Positions 1-9,466 of a stretch of DNA of 64,000 bases are shown here, piece after piece. This stretch comes from Bordetella genomosp. 12 (GTDB lineage Bacteria > Pseudomonadota > Gammaproteobacteria > Burkholderiales > Burkholderiaceae_B): contig NZ_NEVU01000003.1 of the NCBI RefSeq assembly GCF_002261355.1, forward strand, positions 1,674,001-1,738,000, in the 5' to 3' direction. Numbering within the stretch: the stretch's first letter is position 1; each line of letters starts with the position of its first letter. The position numbers and the translations under genes were made by a program. The notes beneath the pieces are model-generated. The model was not told where the DNA came from and searched no databases. It saw nothing but the letters and a program-made list of their open reading frames with translations.

Positions 1-1142
1 AAGGCATCCGCCGGGCGCGGCAGCTCGGCCTGTTCGCCACGGAAGACGTCGGTCATGGCCTCGACCATGGCCGGCAACTCGCGGCTGCGGTGGAACTGAC
101 TGCGCAACCAGCGCGCGTCATTGCCGCCGCGCAAGACCTCGTCGCGCAGGGAATGCAGGATGTCCGCCGTGCCCAGTTCCTCGGCCACCGGCGCCAGGCG
201 CTCGAACAACTGCTTCATGTGATCCGAAAGGCGCACACGCTGGCCCTCGGCCGTGACATAGCTGCCATGCAATCCGAAGCGGCACGCCTGGAAGTGATTG
301 CTGCGGTAAGCCAGCCAGGCCTTGGTAGGCGGGGCCGGTTCGCGGCTCAGCAGCACGGCCAATGCCTGGGCAAAAGCGCCCAGCTGGCAGGCCCGCTCGA
401 CGGTCAGCGGCGTGTCGCAGACGCGGATCTCCACCGTGCCGAACTCGGGCTTGGGCCGAATATCCCAGTAAAGATCCTTGATGCTTTCGGCCAGGCCGCT
501 TTCGCGCAGCTCCGCCAGATGCGCCTCGAAGCGGTACCAATCACTCACGTCCGGCGGCATGTGGCCGGCCAGCGGGAAGCTGTTGACGGCATTGAGCCGG
601 GCGCAGGAAAACAGCGTATCCACACCCTCGCGATAGGGGGAGGAGGCCGACAGCGCGATGAAATGCGGCACATAGGGCGACAGCCCATGGACCAGCTTTA
701 CCGCTGCGTCGCCCGAGGTCACGCCCAAGTGGATATGCTGGCCGAAGACGGTGAACTGGCGGGCCAGATAACCGTACATTTCGGCCAGGTACTGAAAGCG
801 CGGCGTATCGGAGATGGAGCGTTCCTGCCAGCGCATGAAAGGATGGGTGCCGCCGCCGCTGACGCCCACACCGACGGCGTCCGCCGCCTCGCACAGGGCA
901 TCGCGCATCTCGCGCATTTCCGCCAGCAGGCCGGCCGGGTGCTCATGTACCGAAGAATTCAGCTCGATCATCGAGCGGGTGATTTCAGGTTTGACGCGGT
1001 CGGCCACGGGGTGGTTGGCCAGTTGCGCGAGCAGCTCATCGGAAGCCGCCGTCAGATCGAAGCTTGCCGTGTCGATCAGTTGGAGTTCCAGTTCAATGCC
1101 CAAGGTATTGGGGGAAGAGGAAACGAACGGGATTTGTTCCAT
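1..1142 (-). CDS. ybdK: YbdK-type carboxylate-amine ligase (glutamate-cysteine ligase family 2), C-terminus cut by window edge
   Basis: The minus strand reads open from an ATG at 1142 to the left edge, about 380 codons, with no stop inside the window. A good ribosome site (AAGGAG) sits just upstream of the ATG. The protein begins [20 protein letters not shown], carrying the GIELE signature of glutamate-cysteine ligase family 2. Further on are FGQHIHLGV, which looks like the metal/ATP-binding histidine region, and [12 protein letters not shown]. Family members make a weak ATP-dependent gamma-glutamyl-cysteine-type bond; the physiological role is unclear. Usual family length is 370-400 residues, so little is missing. 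The gene appears to be transcribed alone. Confidence 0.85.
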   Translation of the reverse strand, partial: MEQIPFVSSSPNTLGIELELQLIDTASFDLTAASDELLAQLANHPVADRVKPEITRSMIELNSSVHEHPAGLLAEMREMRDALCEAADAVGVGVSGGGTHPFMRWQERSISDTPRFQYLAEMYGYLARQFTVFGQHIHLGVTSGDAAVKLVHGLSPYVPHFIALSASSPYREGVDTLFSCARLNAVNSFPLAGHMPPDVSDWYRFEAHLAELRESGLAESIKDLYWDIRPKPEFGTVEIRVCDTPLTVERACQLGAFAQALAVLLSREPAPPTKAWLAYRSNHFQACRFGLHGSYVTAEGQRVRLSDHMKQLFERLAPVAEELGTADILHSLRDEVLRGGNDARWLRSQFHRSRELPAMVEAMTDVFRGEQAELPRPADA

Positions 1143-1527
1143 CTCCGGCTCCTTGTGATTGCTGTTGAGGGATGCGCCGTTTGACCTTGAAGCCCGGATG
1201 CTGCCCGGGGGGTGCGTGACGGCATCTAGTGATTGCATGATAGCCGCGAGTTTGTGGCAAAAAGATTGAAATTCGTGACATTTATCGGCGTTATCGCCAC
1301 ATCACGCAAATCGCTCTAAGAGGTGCGTGATAGCAAGCACTCACACTCAAGTATTGACGCGGCCTGCCCGGGTGCGCGGACCGCAGAGCCGCGCCAGCAT
1401 TGGCTGAAAACCGGCACAGGGAAAACCCGAGGCAGCGTTTTTTCCGGGGCAAAATGGGGGTTACAAAACCCCGTGGCGGTAAGCGTTTGCCGCTGGTTAC
1501 GAAGCTGACAAGACCCGCGGCGGGCCC
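1143..1527. other. Intergenic region between ybdK and trkH
   Basis: This 385-base gap separates the start of ybdK (minus) from the end of trkH (minus). It must hold the ybdK promoter and the trkH terminator. The short open frames here lack family motifs and ribosome sites, so I do not call them genes. The word GGTGCGTGA occurs at 1211-1219 and again at 1322-1330. A small hairpin at 1457-1472 is annotated separately. I found no convincing -35/-10 pair. Confidence 0.6.
1457..1472 (-). terminator. Possible terminator downstream of trkH
   Basis: GGGGTT and AACCCC form a 6-bp stem with a 4-base loop. Read on the minus strand the stem is followed by CCATTTTG, so it could end the trkA-trkH transcript. 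The stem is short and the T-run weak. Confidence 0.4.
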
Positions 1528-2997
1528 TTATTTCCGCCAGAACCAGGGGGTGAAAAGCACCAGCACCGTCAGCAATTCCAGGCGCCCGATGAGCATGGCG
1601 AAGGTGCAGATCCAGACCTGAAAATCGCTCAGCACCGCATAGTGGCCCATGGGGCCCAACACGCCCAGGCCCGGCCCGGTGTTGTTGATCATGGCCATGA
1701 CGGCCGAAAACGCCGTGGTCAGATCCAGGCCCGACAGCAAGAGCAAACTGCTCAAGACGCCTACCGAGAGGCCGTAGACCAGCATGAACGCCAGCACGGA
1801 GAACATCACGCGCTGATCGACGATGCGGCTGCCTATCCGCACCGGGCTGACGGCGTGCGGATGCAGCATGGTGACGAGCTCATTGCGAGCCTGCTTGATC
1901 AGCAGGATCACCCGGATCATTTTGATGCCCCCGCCGGTGGAACCGGCCGAGGTGGCAAAGGCCGACAGCAGAAGCATGGTCAGCGGCGCAAACAAAGGCC
2001 AGGCGCCGTAATCGGCATTGGCGTAGCCCGTGGTCGTAGCCACCGAAATCGTGTTGAACATGCCGTAGCGCAAGGCCTGCAGCGGATCGGTATAGACGTG
2101 CTTGAAGAACAAGTAGACGGATATCACCAGGCCCGCGCCCAGCACGACGGCCAGATAGGGGATGGTCTGAGGGCAGGTCAGGTAAGGCCGGAAACTGCGC
2201 TGGCGCAGGGCATTGAAATGGGTGGCGAAGTTGATGCCCGAGATCAGCATGAAGACGATGGCCACCAGCTCGACCGGCACCGAGTCGAATCTGAGAAAAC
2301 CCTCGTCATAGGTGGAAAAACCGCCCAGGCCCATGGTCGTGGCCATGTGCGCCCAGGCGTCGAACCACGACAGCCCCACGGCGCGATAGGCCAGAAAACA
2401 CAGGATGGAAAAACCGAAGTAGACCGCGTAGAGCGCCTTGGCCGTGCTGGCGATACGCGGCGTGAGCCGCTCGTCCTTCATGGGCCCGGGCGTTTCCGCA
2501 CGCACGACCTGATGCCCGCCCACGCCCAGCAGCGGCAGGATGGCCACGGCCAGCACCAGGATGCCCATGCCGCCGATCCAGATGAGCGTGGCGCGCCAGA
2601 GATTGATCGACGGCGGCAGATGGTTCAGGTTGGTCAGCACCGTCGCGCCCGTGGTCGTCAGGCCCGACATCGCCTCGAAATAGGCGTGCGTGAAGGACAG
2701 CGGCTGACCGATCTGCGAGTAATAAAGCAGCAAGGGGATGGCCGCCAGCAGCGGCAGCCCGACCCACACGATGGACACCAGCAGAAAGCCATCGCGGGCG
2801 TGCAGCTCGCTGCGCCAGCGATGCGCGGCCAGGCAGACCCCGGTGCCGATGCCCATGGCCAGCCCGAAGCCTTCGACAAAGGCCCGCAGACCCGCGTCCT
2901 GGCCCACCCAGGCCACGCCCAGGGGAATGAGCATGGTGAGCGCGAACACCACCATGGTCAGTCCGAGTACGTAAAACGTGGCCAGCAAACGCTTCAT
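1528..2997 (-). CDS. trkH: Trk potassium uptake transmembrane subunit TrkH
   Basis: A 489-residue polytopic membrane protein, the usual TrkH length. It forms the potassium-translocating pore of the Trk system in the inner membrane and works with the cytosolic regulator TrkA. Glycine-rich pore-loop segments typical of the TrkH/TrkG/KtrB family are visible, for example MSGLTTTGATVL near residue 110, TTMGLGGFSTYDEG near 220 and SAGSTGGGIKM near 350. The gene starts 27 bases after the trkA stop on the same strand, so the two are almost certainly co-transcribed. The ATG at 2997 places the first membrane segment immediately after the start. Confidence 0.93.
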   Translation of the reverse strand: MKRLLATFYVLGLTMVVFALTMLIPLGVAWVGQDAGLRAFVEGFGLAMGIGTGVCLAAHRWRSELHARDGFLLVSIVWVGLPLLAAIPLLLYYSQIGQPLSFTHAYFEAMSGLTTTGATVLTNLNHLPPSINLWRATLIWIGGMGILVLAVAILPLLGVGGHQVVRAETPGPMKDERLTPRIASTAKALYAVYFGFSILCFLAYRAVGLSWFDAWAHMATTMGLGGFSTYDEGFLRFDSVPVELVAIVFMLISGINFATHFNALRQRSFRPYLTCPQTIPYLAVVLGAGLVISVYLFFKHVYTDPLQALRYGMFNTISVATTTGYANADYGAWPLFAPLTMLLLSAFATSAGSTGGGIKMIRVILLIKQARNELVTMLHPHAVSPVRIGSRIVDQRVMFSVLAFMLVYGLSVGVLSSLLLLSGLDLTTAFSAVMAMINNTGPGLGVLGPMGHYAVLSDFQVWICTFAMLIGRLELLTVLVLFTPWFWRK

Positions 2998-3024
2998 GAT
3001 CGGGTCATGGGCCCCAGAGCGGGT

Positions 3025-4404
3025 TCAGAAGAAAGATGCCGATACCTGGAACAGCTTTTCCACCCGCGCCATCTGCTGCCGGGTGGGCACAAACACAATG
3101 ACGTGGTCATCGTTTTCGATCACGGTATCGCCGTCAGGCAGGAGGATCTCATCTTCGCGCACCAGCGCGCCGATGCTGGCCCCCTTGGGCAGGCGAATAT
3201 CGCCCACCCGGCGCCCCACCACTCGCGAGGTCGCGCGATCGCCATGCGCGACGGCTTCCAGCGCCTCGGCCACGCCCTGGCGCAGGCGATGCACCGCCAC
3301 CACATCGCCGCGGCGCACGTGGCGCAGCAGCTCGCTCATGGTCGCCTGCGATGGCGACACGGCGATGTCGATGTGACTGCCTTGCATGAGCTCGCCGTAG
3401 GCATGCCGGTTGATGAGCGCAATCACCTTGCGCGCGCCCATGCGCTTGGCCAGCAGCGAGGACATGATGTTGTCCTCGTCGTCGCTGGTCAGCGCCAGCC
3501 AGGTGTCCATGTCCTGGATGTTCTCCCGCTCGAGCAGCGCCTCATCCGTGCCGCTGCCATGCAGCACGAGCACGTTGGAGGGCAGCTCGGCGGCCAGATA
3601 CTCGCATCGCTTTTCGTTGCGCTCGATGATGCGCACGCTGTAGTTTTCTTCGGCCAGCTGGCGGGCTAGCCGCAAGCCGATGTTGCCGCCCCCGGCGATC
3701 ATCACCCGGTGCACGGACTTCTCGGCTTCGCGCAGCTGGCGCACCGCCCGGCGGGCGTGGCGGCTGTCGACCACCAGCACGACCTCGTCGCCCGGCGCGA
3801 TCACCGTGCCCAACCCGGCATGCAGCGGGCGGCCGTCGCGCAAGACATCGATGATGCGGGCGGTGACATCGGGCCAGACTTCGCGCAGGCGATCCACCGG
3901 CGCGTGGGCCATGGGGCTGCCATGCCCCACCCGCACGGTCACGACACTCAACCTGCCCTCGGCGAACTCCACGACCTGCAGGGCTTCCGGAAACTCGATG
4001 AGACTGTGCAGATAGGTCGTGACGCTGCGCTCGGGACTGATCAGGGCGTCGATACAGAATCCCTCATCGCCCATGAGCTCGGGATGGTCGGCGAATTCCG
4101 GGGCGCGTATGCGAGCGATGCGGCGCGGCACATTGAACACCTGCCGGGCGATCTTGCAGGTGACCATGTTGACCGAATCCGACGCGGCACAGGCAATCAG
4201 CAGATCGGTATCGGCCGCGCCGGCGGCCTCGAGCACGGATACCTGGGTGGCATCCCCCTGCATGACACGCAGGTCGAAACGCTCCTGGAGATAGCTCAGC
4301 TGCCCGGGCTGAACGTCCACCACCGTGATGTCGTTCTCCTCGGACACCAGGTTTTCGGCCACGCTGGTACCAACGCGGCCGGCTCCCACGATGAGGATTT
4401 TCAT
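3025..4404 (-). CDS. trkA: Trk potassium uptake NAD-binding regulator TrkA
   Basis: A 459-residue cytosolic protein with two tandem RCK modules. The first Rossmann motif is MKILIVGAGRVGTSVAENL at the N-terminus and the second is MIAGGGNIGLRLARQLA near residue 235; each half ends with a TrkA-C domain. It binds NAD(H) or ATP and gates TrkH. The start codon overlaps the stop of the upstream response regulator (ATGA at 4401-4404), indicating translational coupling. This places potassium uptake in one transcription unit with an NtrYX-like two-component system, an arrangement I recall from related beta-proteobacteria. Confidence 0.95.
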   Translation of the reverse strand: MKILIVGAGRVGTSVAENLVSEENDITVVDVQPGQLSYLQERFDLRVMQGDATQVSVLEAAGAADTDLLIACAASDSVNMVTCKIARQVFNVPRRIARIRAPEFADHPELMGDEGFCIDALISPERSVTTYLHSLIEFPEALQVVEFAEGRLSVVTVRVGHGSPMAHAPVDRLREVWPDVTARIIDVLRDGRPLHAGLGTVIAPGDEVVLVVDSRHARRAVRQLREAEKSVHRVMIAGGGNIGLRLARQLAEENYSVRIIERNEKRCEYLAAELPSNVLVLHGSGTDEALLERENIQDMDTWLALTSDDEDNIMSSLLAKRMGARKVIALINRHAYGELMQGSHIDIAVSPSQATMSELLRHVRRGDVVAVHRLRQGVAEALEAVAHGDRATSRVVGRRVGDIRLPKGASIGALVREDEILLPDGDTVIENDDHVIVFVPTRQQMARVEKLFQVSASFF

Positions 4405-5090
4405 GAGCCTCGCTTGCGCGCGGATTCAATGCCCAGTTGCTTGAGCTTGCGGTAGAGGTGGGTGCGTTCCAGCCCGGTGCGCTCGGACACACGGGTCATG
4501 CTGTGGTTCTCGCGCACGAGGTGGTATTCGAAATAAATCCGCTCGAACTCATCGCGTGCCTCACGCAACGGCTGATCCAGCGAAATGCTGCCCAGCTGGC
4601 CGTTGTTGGCCGAGGCCGGTTCGCCCGCGGCGGGATGGGCCACGGCCACGGGGGGATCCAACTCGTCTTCGAGCGCGATGGCCGGTGTGGCGTGGACCAC
4701 GGGCGCGGCTGCCGCAGCGGGCAGACGCCCACGCGCCAGGCCGGCGGCGATGGTTTTGAGCAAGCGCTGCAAGGTGATGGGCTTTTCGAGGAAGTCCATC
4801 GCGCCGATGCGCGTGGCCTCGACAGCGGTATCGATCGTCGCATGCCCGCTCATCATGATGACCGGCATGTCCAGCAGGCCCTGGGATGCCCACTCTTTGA
4901 GCAGGCTCACCCCGTCGGTGTCCGGCATCCAGATGTCCAGCAAAACCAGATCCGGACGCGAGCGCAGCCGGGCGGCACGGGCTTGCGCCGCGTTCTCCGC
5001 CAATTCAACCGTGTGTCCTTCGTCGTAAAGAATCTCCGACAGGAGTTCGCGAATGCCAACTTCGTCGTCGACCACCAGAATTCTGGCCAT
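4401..5090 (-). CDS. NtrX-like response regulator without the AAA+ domain
   Basis: 229 residues. An N-terminal receiver domain (ILVVDDEVGIREL, phospho-acceptor D52 in LVLLDIWMPD, then MSGHATIDTAVEA and EKPI) is followed by a roughly 60-residue low-complexity linker and a C-terminal Fis-type helix-turn-helix (HSMTRVSERTGLERTHLYRKLKQLGI). The central AAA+ sigma54-activation domain of canonical NtrX/NtrC proteins (about 240 residues) is absent, so it should not be a sigma54 activator. It lies 11 bases after the sensor kinase gene and overlaps trkA by four bases. Its partner is very likely the upstream NtrY-like kinase. Confidence 0.88.
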   Translation of the reverse strand: MARILVVDDEVGIRELLSEILYDEGHTVELAENAAQARAARLRSRPDLVLLDIWMPDTDGVSLLKEWASQGLLDMPVIMMSGHATIDTAVEATRIGAMDFLEKPITLQRLLKTIAAGLARGRLPAAAAAPVVHATPAIALEDELDPPVAVAHPAAGEPASANNGQLGSISLDQPLREARDEFERIYFEYHLVRENHSMTRVSERTGLERTHLYRKLKQLGIESARKRGS

Positions 5091-5101
5091 AAACCTTTCA
5101 C

Positions 5102-7399
5102 CTATTGCGTAGCCGCATTATGCTTTTGTTGCAAGGTCTCGTCCATAGTATCGGACGCACTCGCCAAGCGGGTCAACAAGATAGAGACCCTCGCGCCGCC
5201 TTCCTTGCGGTTGGCAATATCGATGCGCCCGCCATGTTCTTCCACGATCTTACGCACAATTGCCAATCCTAGCCCGGTGCCATGGGCCTTGGTCGTGACA
5301 TAAGGCTCGAAGGCGCGCTGCATCACCTGCGGCGGAAAGCCCGGGCCATTGTCTGCCACCGTAAACCGGACCGCGGCAGTTTCCGACCCGTCTGAGTGCG
5401 GAATGCGGGTGAGCTGGGTGACGACCTTGACCTGGGCGTCTTCGCCTTTTTCATTGACCGCGTCCCTGGCGTTAGCTAGCAGATTATGAATGACCTGGCG
5501 CAGTTGTGTGAGGTCGCCCTCGATGACGGGCAGGCCCTCGGCCAGCTCGGCGTCCAGCCGGGGGCCGCCATTGCGCGCCTGACCGTCGATCGGATCCCAA
5601 CCATAGAGCGCCAGCACGTCGGCCACCAGGCCGTTGAAATCGATCGGCTGCATGACCGCGGGCGGCGTGCGCGCATACTCGCGGAAATCATCCACCATCT
5701 GCTTGAGCGAGCCCACCTGGTTGACGATGGTATTGGTGGCGCGTTCGAGCATCTGCGCCTCGCGGGGCGGCAGGTGATCGGCCAGCTTCATCGCCAGGCG
5801 TTCGGCCGAAAGCTGGATGGGCGTGAGCGGATTCTTGATTTCGTGGGCCAGGCGCCGGGCCACTTCGCCCCAGGCCATGGTGCGGTTGGCCGAAATGACC
5901 TCGGTGATGTCGTCGAAGACGACCAGATAGCCATTGCCCCGGCCATCAACGCGCAAATGCGTGCCGCGCGCCAGCAGAATGATGGGCTGCGCCCCGGCCT
6001 GCGCCGGCGTGATCTCGAACTGCTGCTGCCAATGCTGGCGCTCGGAGCCTACCGCCGCGTGGGCGGAAAACGCTTCGCGCACGGTGCCGGCGAACTCGAG
6101 CATGCCATCGGCGGTCTCCAGCGGCCGGCCGATGACCGAGCGCAGATCGGCCTGCAGGATGTTCTGCGCCCCCTGGTTGACGGTGGTCACCCGGAAGGAC
6201 TCATCAAAGGCCATGACCCCGGAGGACAGGTTGGCCAGCACGCTTTCCAGATAGACATTGGTGCGCTCGAGCTGCCGCCGGTTGCTCTCGACCATCTGGC
6301 GCGCCTCGTCGAGCTGGCGCGTCATGGCGTTGAAAGAGCGGGTCAGGTGGCCGAGCTCGTCGCGCGCGGGCGGCTCGGGCAGGGGGCGGTAATCGCCCAC
6401 GCTCACCGCCTGCGTGCCGGCGGCCAGGGAGAGCAGCGGGCGCACCAGGCGTTTGGACAGCGACAATGCCACGGCAATGGCGGCAAACACCGCCAGCAGC
6501 AGCGCGAGGGTCAGCGTGATGCCATAGAGCTTGCGCAGGCCCAGCCGCGACAGCGCCAGCTCCTGGTAGTCGCGAAAGCCCTGCTGCACGCGATTGGCGT
6601 TGTGCGCGATCTGCTCGGGCACGTTCTGCATCAGCTGCAGCCAACGCGGCTCACCGGCGCCGGCCAGCGAGCTGTCAAAGCGCACGGGCGTATTGAGCGG
6701 GATCACCACCCGCAGATGCAAACCGTCTTCGGCGCCCGCGATGCCGGGATCGTCGGCTTCGGCGGCCGAATACCCGCGCGCCAGTTTGAGCTGGTTCAGA
6801 ACGGTGGACGGCGGCGTGGGCGGCACCAGCTGGCCGAATTTGTTGGTCGAAAAGGCCAGCGGCCGGCCGCTGCCGGTAAACACCAAGGCCTCCTGAACGC
6901 CGTTGCTCTCGCGCAGCCGGGTCAGGGCCAGCGGAATATCGGCATCAGGCAGGTTGTTCAGTTCGGAGGCCATGGCGCGGGCCCGCGCATCCAGATCCGC
7001 CAGTTGCGAGTCCAGCGCGGCGCGTCCGAGGTTCAGCCCCGCCTCCAGGGCGCTATCGACGCGGACGTTGAACCAGGATTCGATCGAGCGCGACAGAAAC
7101 TGCACCGACAGGGTGTAGATCAGCGCCCCCGGCACCACGCCGATCAGGGCAAAGGCCAGCGCGAAGCGCGCCGTCAGCCGCGCGCCGAACATCCGGCGCC
7201 GGATCTGCCGCGCCAGACGGACCGTCAGCGCGACCACCCAGACAAAGAGCGCCAGGGCGAACACGCCGTTGAGGATGAGCAGCACGTCGTAGTAGCGCGC
7301 CAGGCGCGATGCGCTGCCCGTGGACCAGACCAGCAGGCCCAGCAAGGACAGCCCGCTGACGGCCCCGATGATCAGGGCCAGCCGCAACAAGACTCTCAT
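5102..7399 (-). CDS. NtrY-like membrane sensor histidine kinase
   Basis: 765 residues from the ATG at 7399, which overlaps the preceding stop as ATGA; an in-frame upstream ATG at 7447 lies inside the DUF4390 gene and is less likely. Order: N-terminal membrane segments, periplasmic sensor region, a membrane segment near residue 300, HAMP, PAS (ESVLANLSSGVMAFDE), HisKA with phospho-acceptor H519 in RRLAHEIKNPLTP, then HATPase (LLANARDAV, DNGPGF, TGLGLAIVRKIVEEHGG). This matches NtrY, which senses redox or nitrogen-related signals in other proteobacteria. It phosphorylates the response regulator encoded 11 bases downstream. The signal here is unknown. Confidence 0.9.
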   Translation of the reverse strand: MRVLLRLALIIGAVSGLSLLGLLVWSTGSASRLARYYDVLLILNGVFALALFVWVVALTVRLARQIRRRMFGARLTARFALAFALIGVVPGALIYTLSVQFLSRSIESWFNVRVDSALEAGLNLGRAALDSQLADLDARARAMASELNNLPDADIPLALTRLRESNGVQEALVFTGSGRPLAFSTNKFGQLVPPTPPSTVLNQLKLARGYSAAEADDPGIAGAEDGLHLRVVIPLNTPVRFDSSLAGAGEPRWLQLMQNVPEQIAHNANRVQQGFRDYQELALSRLGLRKLYGITLTLALLLAVFAAIAVALSLSKRLVRPLLSLAAGTQAVSVGDYRPLPEPPARDELGHLTRSFNAMTRQLDEARQMVESNRRQLERTNVYLESVLANLSSGVMAFDESFRVTTVNQGAQNILQADLRSVIGRPLETADGMLEFAGTVREAFSAHAAVGSERQHWQQQFEITPAQAGAQPIILLARGTHLRVDGRGNGYLVVFDDITEVISANRTMAWGEVARRLAHEIKNPLTPIQLSAERLAMKLADHLPPREAQMLERATNTIVNQVGSLKQMVDDFREYARTPPAVMQPIDFNGLVADVLALYGWDPIDGQARNGGPRLDAELAEGLPVIEGDLTQLRQVIHNLLANARDAVNEKGEDAQVKVVTQLTRIPHSDGSETAAVRFTVADNGPGFPPQVMQRAFEPYVTTKAHGTGLGLAIVRKIVEEHGGRIDIANRKEGGARVSILLTRLASASDTMDETLQQKHNAATQ

Positions 7400-7980
7400 G
7401 AGGGATCCCGCGCCGGCGCGGTCAGGGTAAAGGAGAACTCCCGCCACGGCGTGGAAGCGGCCCAGGCGCTGCTATTCAAGGCGTTGACCTGGAAGGGGCG
7501 CGCAAGCAAAGACGTGTCCAACCGCACCCGCAGCTGGCCGGTATAGACCTCACCGGCCTCGAACTCGGACGCATCGGCCACGCGCCAATCGCGAATCCGT
7601 CTGACCACGTCCATGGCGTCGTCCAGCGAAGCCACATTCAAGGAGAGCTCTCCCTGCCCCACCCGCCACTGGCGCGTCAGGGCGTTATAGCTGACCCGCC
7701 AGGTCATGCTGGTATCGACCAGGCTGCGGTCGAACCACCACCAGCGCGCCTTGGTGATCTGGATGTCCGCCGTGAAATACAACGGCAGGCCGCGTTGGGC
7801 GGCATCGCGCAACTGGTCGTTGAGCGGGAAATCGACATCCGCATTGATGCCCAGGCGGCCGTCCTGAATGATGGGGTCTATCATCTGCACCGTCGGTTCG
7901 GCGGCAAATGCCCGCCCTCCCCCTCCGAACCAAAAAGGGGCGGTAGCCAACAAGAAGGCGGCAATTAGACGAACAATCAT
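7396..7980 (-). CDS. DUF4390 exported protein
   Basis: 194 residues starting with a hydrophobic signal sequence (MIVRLIAAFLLATAPFWFGG) that suggests export. The rest resembles DUF4390, a beta-rich family of unknown function, with segments such as LYFTADIQITKARWWWFDR and the C-terminal AREFSFTL-like strand. The stop overlaps the start of the NtrY-like kinase by four bases. In beta-proteobacteria this family regularly sits between rsmB and ntrY, so it may assist periplasmic signal sensing, but no function is shown by the sequence. The 42-base gap to rsmB suggests a common operon. Confidence 0.82.
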   Translation of the reverse strand: MIVRLIAAFLLATAPFWFGGGGRAFAAEPTVQMIDPIIQDGRLGINADVDFPLNDQLRDAAQRGLPLYFTADIQITKARWWWFDRSLVDTSMTWRVSYNALTRQWRVGQGELSLNVASLDDAMDVVRRIRDWRVADASEFEAGEVYTGQLRVRLDTSLLARPFQVNALNSSAWAASTPWREFSFTLTAPARDPS

Positions 7981-8022
7981 GGACTTTCAATAGGGGCATG
8001 CTTTGTCCCTATTCTTGGCGAT

Positions 8023-9354
8023 TCAGCGCCGCTTGGCAAACAAGGCATAGAAAAAACCATCATGCTGCGACTCGGGTGTTGCATTCACAGCAACTGGCAG
8101 CAATTGGCCCGGGGAAGGCAGGGCCTCGGCGTCGGGATGCCGGGCCGCAAATGCCTGCGCCTGGGCCTGACCTTCCGCCGGGAAAATGGAACACGTCACA
8201 TAGAGCAGATGTCCGCCCGGCGCGACCAGTTCCCACAAGGCATCGGCAATGCGCGCCTGCAGGGCCGCCGTGCGCGCCACATCGGGGGCGCGCCGCAGCC
8301 AGCGAATGTCGGGATGGCGCCGCACGATGCCCGATGCCGTGCACGGCACATCGGCCAGCACCGCGTCGAAAGGCTTGCCATCCCACCACGCGCGCGGGTT
8401 GGCCGCGTCGCCGGTGACCAGCCGGGCCCCGCTCAGGCCCAGACGCTCGAGGTTCTGCCCCACCCGTTCCAGCCGCCGGGCGTCATTGTCCAGCGCCACC
8501 AGATCCAGTTGCGCCATCTCCAGCATGTGCGCGGTCTTGCCGCCGGGGGCGGCGCAGGCATCCAGCACCCGCATCCCGTCGGCCAAGGGCAGCAGCGGCG
8601 CGGCCAGCTGCGCGCCGGCGTCCTGGACCGACCACCACCCCTGGGCATAGCCCGGCAATTGCGTGACCGGCCTGGGCTCGAGCACGACCAGACCGAAGGC
8701 GCCGGTTTCACGCACGGCCAATCCGGCCGCCGTGAACGCCTCGACCACCTGCTCGCGGCTGGCGCGGCGCCGGTTGACCCGCAGCGTCAGCGGGGCGGGC
8801 ACGTTGGCCGCCTGCAGCAGCGTCTGCCACTGCTGGGGATACGCCTGCCGCAGCGTCTTGATCCACCACTGGGGGTGATTCCAGCGCACCACCGGATCAT
8901 TGGCCAATTCGGCGGCAAACGCCTCGCGTTCGCGCAGAAAGCGTCTCAGGCTGCCGTTGATCAGCCCTTTGAAGCCCGCCAGGCGCTTGCTGTCCGCCGC
9001 CGCCGTCACGGCCTGATCGACCACGGTATGCGGGGCATAGACCGGCATGCCCGGCACCACCTGTCCGGGCTGGTCCGGCGCTTTGAGCAGCGCCAGCGAC
9101 ACCCGCAGCAGGGCCCCGGCCAGCGGCGCGGGTTCGCGCGGCACCAGCCGGTTGGCGATCGTGTCGGCCCACCCCATGTAGCGCATGGCGTGAAACGACA
9201 CGGCCTGGGTCGCGGGCCGCAAGCCAGGCTCGGTCTCGGCCAGGGCGTCGGTGAGAGAACGGCCCTCGTCGACTGCCTGCACCGCGGCAGCGGCGGACAG
9301 GAGAACAGCGGACAAGGGCGGGGCCAGATTGCCCGATTCGGAAGCAGAAGCCAT
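8023..9354 (-). CDS. rsmB: 16S rRNA (cytosine-967-C5)-methyltransferase RsmB
   Basis: 443 residues from the ATG at 9354 (MASASESGNLAPPLSAVLL); an in-frame ATG at 9366 is an alternative. An N-terminal NusB-like RNA-binding domain (about residues 10-150) precedes the SAM-dependent methyltransferase domain. The latter shows LDACAAPGGKTAHMLE, the motif IV cysteine in DVPCTASGIVRRHPDI and the second catalytic cysteine in VTCSIFPAE. It methylates C967 of 16S rRNA in the cytosol. It heads the rsmB-DUF4390-ntrYX-trkAH series on the minus strand. Confidence 0.93.
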   Translation of the reverse strand: MASASESGNLAPPLSAVLLSAAAAVQAVDEGRSLTDALAETEPGLRPATQAVSFHAMRYMGWADTIANRLVPREPAPLAGALLRVSLALLKAPDQPGQVVPGMPVYAPHTVVDQAVTAAADSKRLAGFKGLINGSLRRFLREREAFAAELANDPVVRWNHPQWWIKTLRQAYPQQWQTLLQAANVPAPLTLRVNRRRASREQVVEAFTAAGLAVRETGAFGLVVLEPRPVTQLPGYAQGWWSVQDAGAQLAAPLLPLADGMRVLDACAAPGGKTAHMLEMAQLDLVALDNDARRLERVGQNLERLGLSGARLVTGDAANPRAWWDGKPFDAVLADVPCTASGIVRRHPDIRWLRRAPDVARTAALQARIADALWELVAPGGHLLYVTCSIFPAEGQAQAQAFAARHPDAEALPSPGQLLPVAVNATPESQHDGFFYALFAKRR

Positions 9355-9412
9355 GCGGAATTCCATATGCAGAGCCGCTATGGTAGCCGCTGGGCGCCCC
9401 TGTCTGCTGGCC

Positions 9413-9430
9413 GGCGCCCGAAGGGGCGCC
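9413..9430 (-). terminator. Hairpin between acyl-CoA dehydrogenase gene and rsmB
   Basis: GGCGCCC (9413-9419) pairs with GGGCGCC (9424-9430) around a 4-base loop. It lies in the gap after the acyl-CoA dehydrogenase stop and before rsmB on the minus strand. There is no T-run, so it may be a stabilising or Rho-assisted end. Confidence 0.4.
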
Positions 9431-9466
9431 TCAGGCGACGGGTCTGCGGCCGCGGGCCGGGACCCT

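Noticed and set aside
90-1184. Long plus-strand open frame over the left end
   Set aside because: It lies opposite ybdK, whose minus-strand frame gives a recognisable family sequence. It has no motifs and reflects GC-rich codon structure.
1323-1621. Short plus-strand frames between ybdK and trkH
   Set aside because: No ribosome site, no family resemblance, and one runs into the trkH coding region.
1642-3669. 675-codon plus-strand open frame opposite trkH and trkA
   Set aside because: Its composition is dominated by Arg, His, Gln and Gly, as expected from the reverse strand of a GC-rich gene. Both trk genes are well supported.
5486-7546. 686-codon plus-strand open frame opposite the NtrY-like kinase
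   Set aside because: Antisense shadow of a clearly conserved histidine kinase; no ribosome site or domain.
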